Positions 5,644-7,329 of a stretch of 7,329 nucleotides of DNA are shown piece by piece. The position numbers and the translations under genes are program-made. The stretch comes from Pseudobdellovibrio sp. (GTDB lineage: Bacteria; Bdellovibrionota; Bdellovibrionia; Bdellovibrionales; Bdellovibrionaceae). The notes beneath the pieces are model-generated. The model made no database searches, was not told the DNA's origin, and was given only the letters and a program-made list of their open reading frames with translations. Location: contig JANWIU010000174.1 in the NCBI GenBank assembly GCA_025449725.1, positions 1-7,329 of the forward strand, written 5' to 3'. The stretch's first letter is position 1, and each line of letters opens with the position of its first letter.

Positions 5644-7328
5644 AGCCCGCTACGTCGTAACAAAGAATTCGGATCCGGCTCACGCCCTCGGAATTCTTTG
5701 TACAAATCCATCGGGTGGGCCGTGCCGCCACGGCTGAGAATGCTGTTTTTAAACTTAGATGCTACTTCCTGATTATAGAGGCCCTTTTCTTTGAAGTATT
5801 CAAATGCATCCGCATCCAAAACCTCAGCCCATTTGTAAGAATAGTAACCGGCTGAATAGCCGCCGCCGAAGATATGACCGAAACTACAAGATTGGTTCGT
5901 ACCCGGCTCTTTTGGTAAAAGGCGGGAGATCTCCGTTGCCGCAGTTTCAAATGCATCTACATCGGCAATCTTGCCGGCATCAGATGTGTACCAGGTCATA
6001 TCAAGCCATGCGAAAGAAACCTGTCTTAAGCTCATCCAGCCTGATTGAAACAAAGAAGCTTTTTTAATTTTAGCAACAAGCTCTGCCGGAATCGGGGCTC
6101 CGGTTTCGTAATGCTTCGCAAATAAATCCAGGCCTTCTTTTTCTTCAGTCCAGTTTTCCATGATCTGAGAAGGTAGTTCTACAAAATCCCAGTAAACATT
6201 TGTTCCGGAGATACTTCGGTATTTGCACTGAGACAATAAACCGTGAAGAGCATGACCGAATTCGTGAAACAAAGTGCGCACTTCATCGTAGCTCAGAAGC
6301 GAAGGCTTTGTCGTCGTTGGTTTGGTGAAGTTGCAAACGATGCTGACGTGCGGTCGCTTTACATCTTGGCCCCAAAGACCTTGTTCGCGGTAATTGGTCA
6401 TCCATGCGCCGCCCTTTTTGGTTTCACGCGGGAAGAAGTCCATATAGAAAAGTCCGATATAAGCGTTATCTTTTTCGTTGAAAACCTCAAAAGTTTTTAC
6501 GTCAGGGTGATAAACCGGTACAGAAGTGGTCGGTTTGAATGTCAGGCCGAAAAGTTTTCGGGAATGCTCAAAAACGCCGTCAATTACATTTTCAAGGTTG
6601 AAGTAAGGACGAAGTTCCTCGTCATTGAACGCGTACTTTTGTTCCTTTAGCTTTTCAGAATAATAAGCAAAGTCCCAAGTCTTGATTTCAGAAGTCCCTT
6701 CCAGCTGCTGGCGGAAGTCCTGAACCTCTTTCAAGTCACGGGCAGCCGCAACTTTTGAAGGCTCCAGTAGGCGCTTCAAAAAGTCAAACACGGTTTTGGA
6801 GTCTTTAGCCATGCGCTCTTCTAAAACGTATTCCGCATGGTTTTTGTAACCCAGCATTTCAGCGCGTTTAGCTTTTAAAGTTACTATTTTTTTAACGATT
6901 TCCTGGTTATCGAAGTCGCCGCCAAAAGCTTTTGACGAATTTGCTCTCCAGATTTTTTCGCGAAGTTCGCGCACTGAAGAGTAAGTTAAAAACGGAATCA
7001 GCGAAGGAGCTTGAAGTGTAAACAGCCAGTGGCCTTTTTTACCTTTGCTTTCTGCAGCCATGGCCGCAGCTTCACGGACGCCGTCAGGTAATCCCTCAAG
7101 TTGGGATTCATCTGCAATCCAAAGTTCAAATGCATTCGTCGCTTTCAAAACATTTTCAGAAAATTGTGGGCTTAATACTGAAAGTTCCTGGTCCAGCTTG
7201 CGAAGCTCTTCTTTTTTTGCAGCATCCAGTAAAGCACCGTTACGAGAAAAATCTTTATACATTTTTTCAGTCAGCTTCAGGTCTTCACCCTGAAGGCCTA
7301 ATTCTGTGCGATGGTCATTTACAAATTT
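5637..7328 (-). CDS. M3-family zinc oligopeptidase (Dcp/OpdA type), N-terminus off the window
   Basis: M3 peptidases are soluble zinc enzymes with a deep channel that cleave short peptides; relatives in E. coli are oligopeptidase A and dipeptidyl carboxypeptidase Dcp. 563 residues are visible and the frame is open to the right edge, so the start and roughly 100-150 residues are missing. Numbered from the Met codon at 7262: the zinc motif HEFGH is at 333-337, with E334 catalytic, and the third zinc ligand is E362 in DFVELPSQIMENW (359-371), the expected 29 residues after the first His. The substrate-binding loop FGHIFGGGYSAGYYSY (461-476) and the family-typical ending FRGREPD with LLRRSGLL are present. 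The enzyme appears intact and active. I cannot separate Dcp from OpdA by eye, so no symbol is given. The Met at 7262 is internal: 22 more in-frame codons lie upstream. No signal peptide can be assessed. Its stop is joined to nadK through the 23-bp repeat. Confidence 0.93.
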   Translation of the reverse strand, partial: KFVNDHRTELGLQGEDLKLTEKMYKDFSRNGALLDAAKKEELRKLDQELSVLSPQFSENVLKATNAFELWIADESQLEGLPDGVREAAAMAAESKGKKGHWLFTLQAPSLIPFLTYSSVRELREKIWRANSSKAFGGDFDNQEIVKKIVTLKAKRAEMLGYKNHAEYVLEERMAKDSKTVFDFLKRLLEPSKVAAARDLKEVQDFRQQLEGTSEIKTWDFAYYSEKLKEQKYAFNDEELRPYFNLENVIDGVFEHSRKLFGLTFKPTTSVPVYHPDVKTFEVFNEKDNAYIGLFYMDFFPRETKKGGAWMTNYREQGLWGQDVKRPHVSIVCNFTKPTTTKPSLLSYDEVRTLFHEFGHALHGLLSQCKYRSISGTNVYWDFVELPSQIMENWTEEKEGLDLFAKHYETGAPIPAELVAKIKKASLFQSGWMSLRQVSFAWLDMTWYTSDAGKIADVDAFETAATEISRLLPKEPGTNQSCSFGHIFGGGYSAGYYSYKWAEVLDADAFEYFKEKGLYNQEVASKFKNSILSRGGTAHPMDLYKEFRGREPDPNSLLRRSGLL

Positions 7329-7329
7329 A

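Noticed and set aside
5509..5772. 87-residue + strand open frame across the 23-bp repeats
   Set aside because: It crosses the starts and ends of two real minus-strand genes and has no family features; the repeat simply lacks stops in that frame.
6243..6650. 135-residue + strand open frame inside the peptidase gene
   Set aside because: It lies opposite the M3 catalytic region, has no recognisable motif, and the minus-strand frame is clearly the real gene.

Overview
The window reads as chromosomal core DNA from a Gram-negative bacterium. The markers are an outer-membrane barrel protein with a signal peptide and a C-terminal phenylalanine, an LpxH-type phosphoesterase, and E. coli-like FtsZ, RecN and NAD kinase. 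Base composition looks moderate, below about 50% GC by eye. The very long glutamine-rich FtsZ linker and the gene mix suggest a delta-proteobacterium-like or Bdellovibrio-like lineage. This is an inference from general resemblance, not a search result. There are no RNA genes, insertion sequences, phage genes or CRISPR arrays. Coding density is very high: the longest non-coding stretches are about 65 bp (5572-5636) and 47 bp (2947-2993), so no gap exceeds 300 bases.

Layout. On the + strand lie the 3' part of ftsZ (2-1426, N-terminus outside the window) and, 16 bp later, a calcineurin-like phosphoesterase of the LpxH type (1443-2183). On the - strand, in transcription order, lie an M3-family zinc oligopeptidase (7328-5637, N-terminus outside the window), NAD kinase nadK (5571-4675), recN (4691-2994, overlapping nadK by 17 bp) and a small outer-membrane beta-barrel protein (2946-2185). 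The two blocks converge with a single base between their stop codons at 2183/2185.

How the genes fit together. ftsZ builds the division ring, and the phosphoesterase behind it may act in lipid A or other envelope metabolism. The minus-strand block looks like one operon that joins peptide turnover, NADP supply, recombinational repair and an envelope protein. The nadK-recN pairing also occurs in E. coli; the flanking genes may simply share the transcript.

The most interesting structure lies between the genes. (1) Three 23-bp tandem repeats join the peptidase stop to the nadK start. They are phased so that the peptidase stop, three 7-codon mini-ORFs and the nadK ATG form an unbroken chain of one-base or four-base stop/start overlaps (TAATG, TAATG, TAATG, ATGA). 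(2) A long stem-loop ends directly at the start codon of the outer-membrane protein gene and encloses its Shine-Dalgarno sequence. Its one imperfect pair is a G-U wobble only in the sense RNA. (3) An 18-bp palindrome fills the ftsZ-phosphoesterase gap, where no Shine-Dalgarno is visible. (4) The FtsZ linker is unusually long and glutamine-rich and contains an in-frame 24-bp tandem repeat.
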